Positions 36,923-47,496 of a stretch of DNA of 64,000 bases are shown here, one piece after another. The stretch is from positions 186,001-250,000 of the forward strand of contig NZ_AQQV01000001.1 in NCBI RefSeq assembly GCF_002088235.1, given 5' to 3'. Source of the DNA: Oceanococcus atlanticus. Lineage in GTDB: Bacteria > Pseudomonadota > Gammaproteobacteria > Nevskiales > Oceanococcaceae. Under the pieces are notes generated by a model, which saw only the letters and a program-made list of their open reading frames with translations, was not told the DNA's origin and searched no databases. The translations under genes were made by a program, and so were the position numbers. Position 1 is the first letter of the stretch. Each line of letters opens with the position of its first letter.

Positions 36923-39481
36923 ATGCGAGCCAAACGCGCCGTGGCATGCCTCGGCCTCAGTGTGATGATGGGCGTCATCAATCCGGTTGTGGCGGACGAC
37001 GCCCTCGACCAGCTGTTCGCCAACGAACCCGACAGCACGCCGCAAGCAACGCCGAGCCCTGCTCCGACGCCAACACCGGCGAGTATCCAGCTGCCCGAGG
37101 CACCTGCTCCAGACCCTACGGGCCCCAGACGGGCGATCGAAGAGATCGTGGTCACCGCGCAGAAAACCGAGCAAAGCCTGCAAGATGTGCCGATCTCGGT
37201 CTCGGCCCTGGGTCGCGCCCAGATCCAGGACGCCGCCATCGTCGAAGCCCAGGAGCTGATGCAGTACACCCCGAACGTGAAATATGCCCAGGCGGCCAGC
37301 TTCCTGCCCACCATCAACATCCGCGGATTCGGCTCACCACCGCTGGGGCGCAATCTGGAGCCTTCGGTCGGCCTGTCCATCGACGATGTGTTCTACGGCC
37401 GCTCAACCTTCATCGCCGATGCGATTTTCGACATCGACCGGGTCGAGGTTCTGCGCGGCCCGCAGGGCACGCTGTTTGGCAAGAACACCATCGCCGGCGT
37501 GCTCAACTTCACCACCGCGCAACCCGACTTCGACAATCAGGGCTTTGTAGCCCTGGCTCGCGGCAGCCTGTCGGAAACGCGTGTGGAAGGCGCGCTGGGC
37601 ATGGGTTTGATCGATCAGCTGCTGGCGGCCCGGGTCTCGTTTCGAGCCCGCGACCGCAAGCTTGGCATGTACAACACCCTGCGCGATGAAACCGCCACAT
37701 CCGACGATCTCAGCGGCCGTATCAAACTGCGCTGGCTGGCCAGCGATACGCTGACGGTGGATCTGGGTGCGCTGCTGGCCCGCACGCGAACCACCGGCAA
37801 CGCATTCGAACTGCAGCAGGCCTCACAACGCTCGCTGCTGCGCTATCAACAGGTCGATCCGGATGCCGATGCCGAAGCGTTCAACGGCCACAACTCGTTC
37901 AATGAAGCCAACCACTCCAGCCGCGATGCGCGCAGCTTGTGGATCAAGCTGGAACAGTTTGTCGGCGCGCTGGGTCCGATCAACGATCTCAACATCAATC
38001 TGATCCTGGCCGACGCACAGATCGAAACGCCCTATCTGCTGGACAGTGATTTCTCACCGGTGGATTCACAATCCGTGGCCTCTCAGGGGCCGGAAACCTA
38101 CCACCAGCGCTCCTTCGAACTGCGCAGCGCATTCAGCAGCGCGGGCCTGTTCGGTTTTGGCCAGCACATGGACTGGATCGTCGGCATCTACGGCATGCAA
38201 AGCGCGGCCGACGTGACCCAGAACGTCCACGTCAACTTCAACGGGGTGATTGATTCCCTGATCGCCGGCGGCACCGCACCGGGCAGCCGCATTCCACAGG
38301 TTCCCGAGGCGCTCGGTGATGTGCTGGAAAGTCTTGGTCTGCCGCGAGACATCAGCGACATTCCGGGTCCGTTCAACCTGATTCCCGAAGCCGTGGCGGT
38401 GGAGATACTCGATAACGCCACGCTGATCGACGCGCGCACGCTGGCCGCATTCTTTCAGACCACCTGGTCGCTGACCGAGGCGCTCGACCTGACCGTGGGC
38501 TTTCGCTACGGACGCGAGCGCAAGCAGGGCGAGCAATCATCTAAGTGCGCCAACCGTCCGCTGTGCCCGGCCGCGGCCGCCTTCGCCGGCCAGCGCCAGT
38601 TCGAAACCCGCAGCACACGCGACGAGATCGAACGCTCGCCCAAGATCGCGCTGAGCTATCGCCTGGCCGAGGACATCAGCCTGTTCGCCAACGCCACCCG
38701 AGGCTTCAAGAGCGGTGGCTATTCCGGCCCGCTGCTGGCACCGCGCAACCTGGAGTACGAGCCGGAAAGTGCGCTGTCGTTCGAGGCCGGCATCAAAAGC
38801 CGCTGGCTGGATGACAGCCTGATGCTCAACGCCACGGCCTACCGGGTCAGCTTCGACGATCTGCAGGTCAACCTGTTCGACGGCACCAACATCAGCACCA
38901 TCAATGCCGCCAGCGCGGTCTCACAGGGCCTGGAAATCGATCTTCAGTGGCTGCCGCCGCTGGATTTTCTGACCCTGGCCGGCAGTCTGGGCATCAGCGA
39001 TGTGGCGTACGGCGACTTCCGCTGCGGTCCGGCCCAGGCGGGCTCCACCGCCAGCGACCCCGCCTGCAACAGCAGCGGCGAAGCCAATCCGCCACCGACC
39101 CAGGATCTGAGCGGGCGCGAAACACCATTCGCGCCGCGCCTCAGCGCAAGTTTCACGCCCTCGGTCAAATTCCCGCTGTGGCCGCGGCGTCAGATCGGCG
39201 GGTTGTTCGGCATTGATGTGCTGTACCAGGGCGAACAATTCCTGGATGTCGACCTCGACCCGGCCAGCCATCAGGCCGCCACCACACGTATCAATGCTCG
39301 GCTGGGGATCGCCCCGCTGGACCGGCGCTGGTCGCTCATCGTCAACGCCAAGAATCTGACCGGCGAGCGCGAACGCGCCGTGCTCATCGACCAGCCTCAG
39401 TTTCCCGGCAACTACGCCACGGTGGCTTTGATTGATGAACCACAGTACGTAGTCGAGCTCCGCTACAACTTCGGCGACTGA
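36923..39481 (+). CDS. TonB-dependent receptor of the sulfatase island
   Basis: An 852-residue outer-membrane receptor. The ATG at 36923 was chosen because GGAGGAG lies six bases upstream and a signal peptide follows (cleavage near VVADD); an in-frame start at 36875 lacks these. A Pro/Thr-rich linker (about 37-70) precedes the TonB box EEIVVTAQK, then a plug with QDVPISVSAL, NIRGFG and VEVLRGPQGTLFGKNTIAGVLN, and a long barrel. The plug wording is typical of the large receptor group of sphingomonads and marine gammaproteobacteria, which carries many organic substrates besides iron. Location and shared operator suggest a sulfated substrate. Confidence 0.88.
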   Translation: MRAKRAVACLGLSVMMGVINPVVADDALDQLFANEPDSTPQATPSPAPTPTPASIQLPEAPAPDPTGPRRAIEEIVVTAQKTEQSLQDVPISVSALGRAQIQDAAIVEAQELMQYTPNVKYAQAASFLPTINIRGFGSPPLGRNLEPSVGLSIDDVFYGRSTFIADAIFDIDRVEVLRGPQGTLFGKNTIAGVLNFTTAQPDFDNQGFVALARGSLSETRVEGALGMGLIDQLLAARVSFRARDRKLGMYNTLRDETATSDDLSGRIKLRWLASDTLTVDLGALLARTRTTGNAFELQQASQRSLLRYQQVDPDADAEAFNGHNSFNEANHSSRDARSLWIKLEQFVGALGPINDLNINLILADAQIETPYLLDSDFSPVDSQSVASQGPETYHQRSFELRSAFSSAGLFGFGQHMDWIVGIYGMQSAADVTQNVHVNFNGVIDSLIAGGTAPGSRIPQVPEALGDVLESLGLPRDISDIPGPFNLIPEAVAVEILDNATLIDARTLAAFFQTTWSLTEALDLTVGFRYGRERKQGEQSSKCANRPLCPAAAAFAGQRQFETRSTRDEIERSPKIALSYRLAEDISLFANATRGFKSGGYSGPLLAPRNLEYEPESALSFEAGIKSRWLDDSLMLNATAYRVSFDDLQVNLFDGTNISTINAASAVSQGLEIDLQWLPPLDFLTLAGSLGISDVAYGDFRCGPAQAGSTASDPACNSSGEANPPPTQDLSGRETPFAPRLSASFTPSVKFPLWPRRQIGGLFGIDVLYQGEQFLDVDLDPASHQAATTRINARLGIAPLDRRWSLIVNAKNLTGERERAVLIDQPQFPGNYATVALIDEPQYVVELRYNFGD

Positions 39482-39488
39482 GCCGTGC

Positions 39489-40439
39489 ATGCGTACAATG
39501 CGCTGCGCCAATCGAGACTACCGGGGCCGCAGCTTGAGAGACATCAGCGACAAACCATCCACGGCGCGCCAGGCGCGAGCCGAAGCCTGGGTACGCATGC
39601 CCGCAGACTGCGCCCAACGGGTGCTTGACGGGACCATCGACAAAGGCGACGTGCGTGAAGCCGCACGCATCGCCGGCATGATGGCGATCAAGCGCTGCTG
39701 GGAGCTGCTGCCGCACTGTCATCCCCTGACCCTGCAGCACAGCGCCATCGACTTCGAGCTGCACGACGATGCCCTGCGCATTGAAGCCCTGGTCGCTACC
39801 ATCGGCCCAACCGGGGTGGAGATGGAAGCCCTGACCGGCGCCAGCGTGGCCGCATTGACCGTGTACGACATGCTCAAACCGCATGCCGGCATGGACTTGA
39901 GCATTGATGGGGTGCGCCTGCTGGAGAAAACCGGCGGCAAATCCGACCATCGGCGCAGTCTCAAATCGGCCCGCCCCGCGCACATCATCACCGTATCGAG
40001 CCGGATCGCCAGCGGCGGCAAGCCCGACGCGGCGGCCGACTGGCTGGCCGGCGCGCTGGATGAGGCCGGCTTTGCCCCGTTGCAGCGTCAGGTCATCAAA
40101 CCCGATGCAACTAACGTGCGTGAAGCGGTTCGCGCAGCGGTGGATGACCATGCCGCGTTGATCATCACCGTTGGCGGCACTGGCCTCGCGCCGGACGACT
40201 GCAGCGCCGAAACCGTCGCCGCCATGCTCGACAAGGATGTGCCGGGCATCATGGAAAGCGCGCGTCAGTTCGGCCAGCAGCGAACCCCGCTGGCCCTGAT
40301 TGCGCGCGGTGTGGCCGGGACCATCGGCCGCTCGCTGGTCATCACCCTGCCCGGCAGCCTGGCCGGCACGCGCGAGAGCTGGGCCGCGATCCGAACCGGC
40401 GTGGTGCACGCCGTGGGCGTGCTGCACCGACCGGGCTAG
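39489..40439 (+). CDS. moaCB: bifunctional MoaC-MoaB fusion protein
   Basis: A 316-residue fusion of two molybdenum cofactor proteins. Residues 15-155 are MoaC, cyclic pyranopterin monophosphate synthase, with DISDKPSTAR, the catalytic lysines Lys52 (DKGDV) and Lys151 (TGGKS), and the LPHCHPL block. Residues about 162-316 are MoaB/MogA-like, with TVGGTGLAPDD at 228-237 and PGS near 288-290, binding or adenylylating molybdopterin. Fused MoaCB proteins are known in other bacteria. The gene starts only eight bases after the TonB receptor stop and is followed by moeA after three bases. Confidence 0.94.
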   Translation: MRTMRCANRDYRGRSLRDISDKPSTARQARAEAWVRMPADCAQRVLDGTIDKGDVREAARIAGMMAIKRCWELLPHCHPLTLQHSAIDFELHDDALRIEALVATIGPTGVEMEALTGASVAALTVYDMLKPHAGMDLSIDGVRLLEKTGGKSDHRRSLKSARPAHIITVSSRIASGGKPDAAADWLAGALDEAGFAPLQRQVIKPDATNVREAVRAAVDDHAALIITVGGTGLAPDDCSAETVAAMLDKDVPGIMESARQFGQQRTPLALIARGVAGTIGRSLVITLPGSLAGTRESWAAIRTGVVHAVGVLHRPG

Positions 40440-40442
40440 GCC

Positions 40443-41651
40443 ATGCTGAGCCTGGACCAAGCACTGGCGCATTATGCGCAGCTCAAGGCCCTGCCCACGC
40501 AGCAGTCGCTAGCGCTTGAAGATGCCCACTGTCGCGTGCTTGCAACGGATCTGACCAGCACGCTGGATTTGCCGCCGATGCGGCAGAGCGCCATGGACGG
40601 TTACGCCGTGCATGCATCGGATCTGCGGCACGCCACAACGCAGCCTGTTGAGCTGCCGGTAACGCAATCGATCGCCGCTGGCGACACACCCAGGCCACTG
40701 CCGGCGGGCCAATGCGCCCGCATTTTTACCGGTGCACCGCTGCCTGACGGGGCGGACAGCGTGGAGATCCAGGAAAACGTGCACGCCGATGCCACGCGTG
40801 CGGTGTTTACGCAAACCGTGCAAAGCGGTCGCCACGTGCGCCAGCGCGGCGAAGAGGTGCAGGCCGGCCAAGTTCTGCTCCACGCCGGACAGCGTCTCAA
40901 CGCCGCCCGCCTGTCCATCGCCGCCGGCGCCGGACACGCACAGGTGCCGTGCCGGGCCCAGTCACGCGTGGCAATTATCGTCAGCGGCAGCGAACTGGTC
41001 GCGCCCGGCAGCGAACGTGGCCCCGCACAGATTTTCGAATCCAACGGCAGCTTTTTGGCCCATTTTGTCCGCGATCAGGGCGCCCGCGTCAGCCGCCTGA
41101 CCCGCTGCCCGGACGACCCGGCTCAACTGAGCGCGTGCGTGGGCGCAGCGCTGGATGATTGCGACATGCTGCTGATCAGCGGCGGTGCATCGGTTGGCGA
41201 TCATGATCACAGCCGCGCTGCCTGTCAGGCCAACGCTGTTCACGAGTTGTTCTGGAAGGTCGCTCAAAAACCCGGGAAACCCTTGAGCTTTGGCCGCGGA
41301 CCAGACGGACAGGCGGTGTTTGTCCTGCCCGGCAACCCGGCCTCTGTTTACGCCTGTGCGATGTTGCACGTGCGCATCGCGCTGGCGCATTTGTGTGGTG
41401 TGACGGCGCCCGCGCCGCTACACGCCAAGCTGACCCAGCCGGTCAGCGGCGACCAACGGCGCACGCGACTGCTGCGGGTCTGCGTCGCGGCCGATGCGAG
41501 CGGACAGCTCACGGCCCGCCCTCTGCCTCATCAAGCCTCACACATGACCAGCAACCTGGCCTCAGCCAATGCCCTGGCCAGAATCGAAGCCGGCCAGGAC
41601 TGGCCAGCCGGGCACATCGTGTCCTGCTGGCTCAACACTGACTTGGGCTAG
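40443..41651 (+). CDS. moeA: molybdopterin molybdotransferase MoeA
   Basis: MoeA inserts molybdate into adenylylated molybdopterin in the last common step of cofactor synthesis. The 402-residue protein shows the N-terminal block MRQSAMDGYAV, the IFTGAPLPDGADSVEIQE stretch, the MogA-like domain III with ISGGASVGDHD, the KPGKPLSFG loop and PGNPASVYAC, and the small C-terminal barrel. It lies three bases after moaCB, closing the Moco gene series, and converges on the next gene with four bases between. Confidence 0.95.
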   Translation: MLSLDQALAHYAQLKALPTQQSLALEDAHCRVLATDLTSTLDLPPMRQSAMDGYAVHASDLRHATTQPVELPVTQSIAAGDTPRPLPAGQCARIFTGAPLPDGADSVEIQENVHADATRAVFTQTVQSGRHVRQRGEEVQAGQVLLHAGQRLNAARLSIAAGAGHAQVPCRAQSRVAIIVSGSELVAPGSERGPAQIFESNGSFLAHFVRDQGARVSRLTRCPDDPAQLSACVGAALDDCDMLLISGGASVGDHDHSRAACQANAVHELFWKVAQKPGKPLSFGRGPDGQAVFVLPGNPASVYACAMLHVRIALAHLCGVTAPAPLHAKLTQPVSGDQRRTRLLRVCVAADASGQLTARPLPHQASHMTSNLASANALARIEAGQDWPAGHIVSCWLNTDLG

Positions 41652-41655
41652 CAAC

Positions 41656-42057
41656 TCAGCGTTGCTCGGCATGCTGCGCGTGTAAAGCGGCGTGGGTCTG
41701 CTCAGGAGATGAAGCAAACAGGGTCAAACTGGCGCCCAGCATGTCGATCAAGGCAAATAGCAGGATGGCGATGCCGGCTTCACCCGCAATCCACAGGCCA
41801 ACGAAGAAAGCCGCCGCACCGTATCGCTGCCAAACCGTCAGCCGATAAAGACGCTGGATCTGCAGCCGCGCAATGGTCAACTGATAGCTGCCAATGATGA
41901 ACGCCAGCAAGCCCACAACCCGCGCCGTCCATAACGCATCAGCGTGATGCAGTGCGAACAGATCAAGCACAAAAGCAGGCATGATCATCAAGCCCAGGCC
42001 CGGGATGAACATCATGTACAGGCCAAAAATCTTCAGACTTGTGGTGGCAATACGCAT
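41656..42057 (-). CDS. small membrane protein of unknown function
   Basis: 133 residues with four hydrophobic segments (about 8-32, 45-62, 78-97 and 100-115) and a His-rich hydrophilic tail. A good ribosome site (AAAGGA on the minus strand) precedes the ATG. It begins 33 bases after the nitronate monooxygenase-like gene and may be co-transcribed with it. I do not recognise a family. Confidence 0.7.
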   Translation of the reverse strand: MRIATTSLKIFGLYMMFIPGLGLMIMPAFVLDLFALHHADALWTARVVGLLAFIIGSYQLTIARLQIQRLYRLTVWQRYGAAAFFVGLWIAGEAGIAILLFALIDMLGASLTLFASSPEQTHAALHAQHAEQR

Positions 42058-42090
42058 ATTCGGATTCCTTTGCAGATGCTCAGCGTCTGT

Positions 42091-43161
42091 TCAGCCGCTT
42101 ACAGCGACTTGGTTGTTCCCAGCCTCAAGTCCACGCGCCAGTTCACGCACGACGTTGGCCGCAGACTCAAGACGACGAATGCGTGCAATGTGCTCGCCGG
42201 CGTACAAAGCCGTGGCCTCTACCAGCTCGGCCGGCATATGACTGTCCATTAAAGCCGGCGAGAAAAAGGGCCGCCCCGGCTGCTGAGCTTTTGCAATCCC
42301 GGCCTTCATCGGCACGATTTTGCGGGTGAAGGAAAAGGCGGCATTCAGCCTGTGCAGCCAGGTCGGAATGGCGCCATCCTCATCGCACCAGCGATCCGTG
42401 GCCGCGTTCGGTACAACTCGGTGCAAATCGGGCCAGCCCAAGCCGAACAGATGCGTCAGCATCGTGGAATCCGCATCCAGAAGGCGCTGGCGGTAAGCCT
42501 CGTGAATATGGCTTTCGGGTGTGAGCAGAAAGCGCGTGCCGCTACACACGCCGTCAGCGCCCAGGGCGACGGCGTGCGCCGCATCCTTGGCGCTGTAGAC
42601 ACCGCCTGCGGCGAATACGGGAAGCTCAGCGGACAGCTCGGAAATACGCGGCAGCAGCGTTTCCAAACGCGCTTGCGCCCGCACATGGCCACCGGCTTCG
42701 AGCCCCTGCACGATCAGACCATCGATGCCGGCATCCAGCGCCTTGCGCGCCTCCTCCTCGGAACCAATCTGCTGAAAGACGAACACGTCATGAGATTGAA
42801 GCTGACGAATCAGTTGAGGCGCGTGTCCCCAGAACAGCGTCACCATCGGGACGCGTTGGCGAATCAGTATCTCGACGTGCCGCCTGCGGGTATACGGCAG
42901 CAGCAGGTTGGCACACATGGGTCGCCCCTGTGCCTCGGCTTTGGTCTGCTCGATCACCGATTCCCAGACCGACACATCGTGCAAGCCCAGGGTGCCGATG
43001 CCACCCACAGCGGATACCGCGCCCGCCAGCTTCGGCCCCGACGCCGTAGACATACCCGCCTGCATCACGGCGTGACGCACGCCCAGGGCGTGTAAGTTCG
43101 CCAGCGCTGAGGACACGCGATGCTGACCGCCAGATACGTGTGCTGAATCCTGCAAGCTCAT
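42091..43161 (-). CDS. nitronate monooxygenase family protein (FMN-dependent)
   Basis: A 356-residue TIM-barrel flavoprotein of the 2-nitropropane dioxygenase family, which oxidises nitronates; the related enoyl-reductase FabK shares the fold. Visible motifs are VMQAGMS near the N-terminus, AVGGIGTLG, the phosphate-binding VQGLEAGGH, FAAGGVYSAKDAAHAVALGADGV and CSGTRFL. The ATG at 43161 was chosen because GAGGGG lies upstream and the family starts there; a 21-residue extension to 43224 is in frame. The nearby LysR gene on the same strand is a plausible regulator. Physiological substrate is not shown. Confidence 0.85.
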   Translation of the reverse strand: MSLQDSAHVSGGQHRVSSALANLHALGVRHAVMQAGMSTASGPKLAGAVSAVGGIGTLGLHDVSVWESVIEQTKAEAQGRPMCANLLLPYTRRRHVEILIRQRVPMVTLFWGHAPQLIRQLQSHDVFVFQQIGSEEEARKALDAGIDGLIVQGLEAGGHVRAQARLETLLPRISELSAELPVFAAGGVYSAKDAAHAVALGADGVCSGTRFLLTPESHIHEAYRQRLLDADSTMLTHLFGLGWPDLHRVVPNAATDRWCDEDGAIPTWLHRLNAAFSFTRKIVPMKAGIAKAQQPGRPFFSPALMDSHMPAELVEATALYAGEHIARIRRLESAANVVRELARGLEAGNNQVAVSG

Positions 43162-43256
43162 GTGCCCCTCGTTGTCGCGCTTTGAATACGCCACAAGTCT
43201 GCGGGTGCCCCTGCAGCCTGACAAACGATGATTGCTACAGCATGATTAAGCCAGGC

Positions 43257-44159
43257 TTAACTGTCGGTATCGCGACTCGGCGCGATCTGCTCACAAATCC
43301 AGGCAAATACCTCTCTCAGCAAATCAGCTTTTGCATCGTTTGGGCGGAACACGAACCAGGCTTTCAGTGATGTCTTGAAGGGTGGCATGACCGCCCTCAG
43401 CTGGTCCTCCGGCCACAGCACGGACGGCGCCACTCCCGCGGGCAAAAAACTGAGCGTCACACCCTGCCCGCGCTGCGCCGCGTTCAGCGCAGCGAGATCG
43501 GAATCGACCAGCAACTCATTGCGACCTGAGACCCCGGGCATCTGCATCAGGCGGGCCAGGTCGGCCCAACCAAACTGTTCCTGCCGACGGCGAATCAGGG
43601 TGTGATGAACCAGATCGTCGATACGCCGAATGGGTTGCGCGGCGAGCAAAGACGGCGCCGCCAGCGCAACGGCGACACATTCGCACAGCAGCCAGGCCTC
43701 AAGGCCGGGCCATTGCCCAGCGCCGACCCGAACCGCCGCGTCAATCGGCTCCTGATCGAAGTCGACCAGATCCATGCTGCTTTCAATCGACAGACTCAAC
43801 TCAGGGTGAGCGGACTGAAAATCCTGAATCCTGGGAATCACGAACTCGTTAGCGATCAGCGGCGTCATGCTCAAGCGCAATTGCGCCCTTGCAAACTTTT
43901 GCACAAAGGCGGCATGACCCGAGCGGTAGGCACCCAATGTTTTCGCCGCAACCAAGGCAAACTCGTGGCCTGCCTCAGTCAGTTCAACCCGGCGGGTCAA
44001 ACGCCGAAACAGCGGCATGCCCAACTGCGCTTCAAGCTGTTTGATCTGCTGGCTGATCGCCGATGTGGTCAGGTGCAGTTCCCGCGCGGCCTTGCTGAAG
44101 CTCAAATGCCGCGCGGCGGCGTCGAACGCCGGCAACAGCTGCAAGGGCGGCAAACGCAC
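43257..44159 (-). CDS. LysR-family regulator, GcvA-like subgroup
   Basis: A 300-residue LysR-type transcription factor. The N-terminal winged helix (about 5-65) contains FSKAARELHLTTSAISQQIKQLE and LFRR, the pattern of the GcvA/AmpR-like branch. The effector domain follows from about 90. It begins with GTG at 44159, ten bases after the serS stop on the same strand, so it may be read through from serS or have its own start. The neighbouring nitronate monooxygenase-like gene, 95 bases downstream, is the most likely target. Confidence 0.85.
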   Translation of the reverse strand: MRLPPLQLLPAFDAAARHLSFSKAARELHLTTSAISQQIKQLEAQLGMPLFRRLTRRVELTEAGHEFALVAAKTLGAYRSGHAAFVQKFARAQLRLSMTPLIANEFVIPRIQDFQSAHPELSLSIESSMDLVDFDQEPIDAAVRVGAGQWPGLEAWLLCECVAVALAAPSLLAAQPIRRIDDLVHHTLIRRRQEQFGWADLARLMQMPGVSGRNELLVDSDLAALNAAQRGQGVTLSFLPAGVAPSVLWPEDQLRAVMPPFKTSLKAWFVFRPNDAKADLLREVFAWICEQIAPSRDTDS

Positions 44160-44169
44160 GTTCAGTCAC

Positions 44170-45456
<1,287 letters not shown>

Positions 45457-45473
45457 TCAAAAAGGGCGCAATT

Positions 45474-45842
45474 TTACATCAGCCGCCGGCCCAGCAGGAC
45501 GCCCATTGCCGCCATGCCGATACACAGCGCCAGCGTGCTCAGCACATAAACCAGGGCCAGGTTCCAGCGACCCTGCTCCAGCAAGCGCACGGTGTCCATG
45601 GAAAACGTTGAATAGGTGGTGAATCCGCCGAGCAGCCCCACCCCGAGCAACTGCCATGCTACGTGCTCATTGCCCCAGCGCATGGCCACCTGCACGAACA
45701 GCACGCCGATCAGAAAGCTGCCCGCCACGTTGGCCAGCTGTATCGCCCAGGGATAACCGCCCAACGGCGGCAGCGCACGCATCAAACCGTAACGCATACA
45801 GGCACCCAGCGCGCCGCCCAGCGCCACGGCCAGCCAGTTCAA
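45474..45842 (-). CDS. crcB: fluoride ion channel CrcB/Fluc
   Basis: A 122-residue inner-membrane protein with four helices that forms a dual-topology dimer exporting fluoride. It has the family signature GGFTTYSTFS (about 72-81), with the conserved Asn in QLANVAGSF that contacts fluoride and sodium site residues around it. The ATG overlaps the rarA stop (ATGA), so no fluoride riboswitch lies directly in front of it; expression comes from the operon. Confidence 0.93.
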   Translation of the reverse strand: MNWLAVALGGALGACMRYGLMRALPPLGGYPWAIQLANVAGSFLIGVLFVQVAMRWGNEHVAWQLLGVGLLGGFTTYSTFSMDTVRLLEQGRWNLALVYVLSTLALCIGMAAMGVLLGRRLM

Positions 45843-47131
45843 CGGCGCCCTCGCTGCTGCCGCACCTGGCCCAGGGTCTTGTCCTGTTCGGCACGGATGC
45901 GCTGCAATTTGTCGCCGATGCTGCGCTCCAGGCCGCGCTCGGTCGGCTGGTAGTAACGCTGGCCGAGCAAGGCATCGGGCAGATAATGCTCGCCCCAGGC
46001 CACCGCATCGGGCTCATCGTGGGCATAGCGGTAACCCTGACCGTTGCCCTGAGCTTTCATGAAGCGTGTTGGCGCATTGCGCAAATGCGGGGGAACGGGC
46101 TGACTGCCACCATCACGCACCGCCTGCTGCGCCGCCATCCAGCCCATTTCGATGGCATTGCTCTTGGGCGCACAGGCCAGATATACGGCAGCCTGGGCCA
46201 GGGCCAGATCACCCTCGGGACTGCCCAGGCGTTCATAGGCTTGCGCGGCGTCCAGACACAAGCCGAGCAAGCGCGGGTCTGCATTGCCGATGTCTTCGCT
46301 GGCCATGCGGATCAGGCGCCGAGCGATGTACTGCGGATCGCAACCGCCATCCAGCATGCGCGCCAGCCAGTACAGCGCCGCATCCGGGTCCGACCCGCGC
46401 ACGGATTTGTGCAGGGCGGAAATCTGGTCGTAGAACTCATCGCCGCCCTTGTCGAAAGCCCGCGGCTGACTTTTCAGCGCTGCTTCGATAAGCGCCAGTG
46501 TGAGCTGACCATCCTGGGCCAGTGTCGCGGCCTGCTCGAGCAAGCCCAGTGCGCGGCGCGCATCACCATCAGCCAGCTGGGCAATGCGCTCAATCACCTC
46601 CGGCTCGGCCTTGACGTCACCCGCCAGCCCCTGCGGCGCACTCAGTGCACGCGCGATGAGGGCAACCAGATCGTCCGCCTGCAAGGCTTTGAGCACCATG
46701 ACCTGCAAACGTGACAGCAAGGCCCGGTTGACGCTGAACGAGGGATTTTCGGTGGTCGCGCCGAGCAGGATGATGCGCCCGCTTTCGACCCATGGCAGCA
46801 AGGCGTCCTGCTGGGCTTTGTTGAAGCGATGGACTTCATCGATGAACACGATGCCGGCCGGCGATTCGGGCAACTCATCGACCGCCTTGCGCAAATCCTT
46901 GACCCCACATTGCACCGCCGAAAGACTGCGCAGTTCGCGGCCGCTGTCGGCTGCCAGCACCCGCGCCAGCGTGGTCTTGCCAACACCTGGCGGCCCCCAG
47001 AACAGCATCGAACTCAGACGGCCGCTGGCCAGCGCGCGGCGCAATGGTCCGCTTGGAGCAAGCAAGGCACGCTGCCCACTGACCTCATCCAGGGTACGCG
47101 GGCGCATGCGTTCGGCCAGAGGCGCACTCAT
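45839..47131 (-). CDS. rarA: replication-associated recombination protein RarA
   Basis: RarA (MgsA) is an AAA+ ATPase acting at stalled replication forks together with SSB. From the ATG at 47131 it has 430 residues. The Walker A GPPGVGKTT holds Lys52, the Walker B VFIDEVHRF holds Asp98 and Glu99, and sensor I ATTENPSF follows. The C-terminal tetramerisation region has ARMLDGGCDPQYIARRLIRMASEDIG. Overlaps by ATGA with both the VanZ-like gene before it and crcB after it. Confidence 0.95.
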   Translation of the reverse strand: MSAPLAERMRPRTLDEVSGQRALLAPSGPLRRALASGRLSSMLFWGPPGVGKTTLARVLAADSGRELRSLSAVQCGVKDLRKAVDELPESPAGIVFIDEVHRFNKAQQDALLPWVESGRIILLGATTENPSFSVNRALLSRLQVMVLKALQADDLVALIARALSAPQGLAGDVKAEPEVIERIAQLADGDARRALGLLEQAATLAQDGQLTLALIEAALKSQPRAFDKGGDEFYDQISALHKSVRGSDPDAALYWLARMLDGGCDPQYIARRLIRMASEDIGNADPRLLGLCLDAAQAYERLGSPEGDLALAQAAVYLACAPKSNAIEMGWMAAQQAVRDGGSQPVPPHLRNAPTRFMKAQGNGQGYRYAHDEPDAVAWGEHYLPDALLGQRYYQPTERGLERSIGDKLQRIRAEQDKTLGQVRQQRGRR

Positions 47132-47496
47132 GTCACATGCTCCGCCGACCTGAACAGTGGCCGTACCAGAGTAAAACCAAGCACCAGACCGAGCCCGTCG
47201 GCAATGCCATCCGCCCACTCGGCACTGCGTGTCGGCAGCTGCAGCTGCACCAGTTCACTGATCAGGGCAAAACCCAGCAGCGCCAGCAACCATGGCCAGG
47301 CGCTGTGCCAGCGTGGCTGACGCCACGCAATCCAGCCTCCGGCCAGCGCAAATAGGGCCAGATGCCCCAGCTTGTCGTTGTATGCGCTGGAGGTGGACAG
47401 CTCGGGCGCCGGCGTAAACAGCAACCAGGCTGCGCCGCAGATCCACAACAGCAGGCCGCCCAGCCACAAGCGCGGATCAGGCGCCGGGACGTTCAT
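47128..47496 (-). CDS. VanZ-like family membrane protein
   Basis: A 122-residue protein with about four short hydrophobic segments and the VanZ-like pattern DKLGHLALFALAGG followed by SELVQLQLPTRSAEWADGIADGLG. VanZ relatives are found in many bacteria, and the enterococcal namesake confers low teicoplanin resistance, but most, including this one, have no assigned role. The ATG at 47496 lies inside the end of lolA, and the stop overlaps rarA. Confidence 0.82.
   Translation of the reverse strand: MNVPAPDPRLWLGGLLLWICGAAWLLFTPAPELSTSSAYNDKLGHLALFALAGGWIAWRQPRWHSAWPWLLALLGFALISELVQLQLPTRSAEWADGIADGLGLVLGFTLVRPLFRSAEHVT

Noticed and set aside
41650-41666. Terminator between moeA and the convergent membrane protein gene
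   Set aside because: Only a 6-bp stem with no T-run; it overlaps the coding ends and may be chance.
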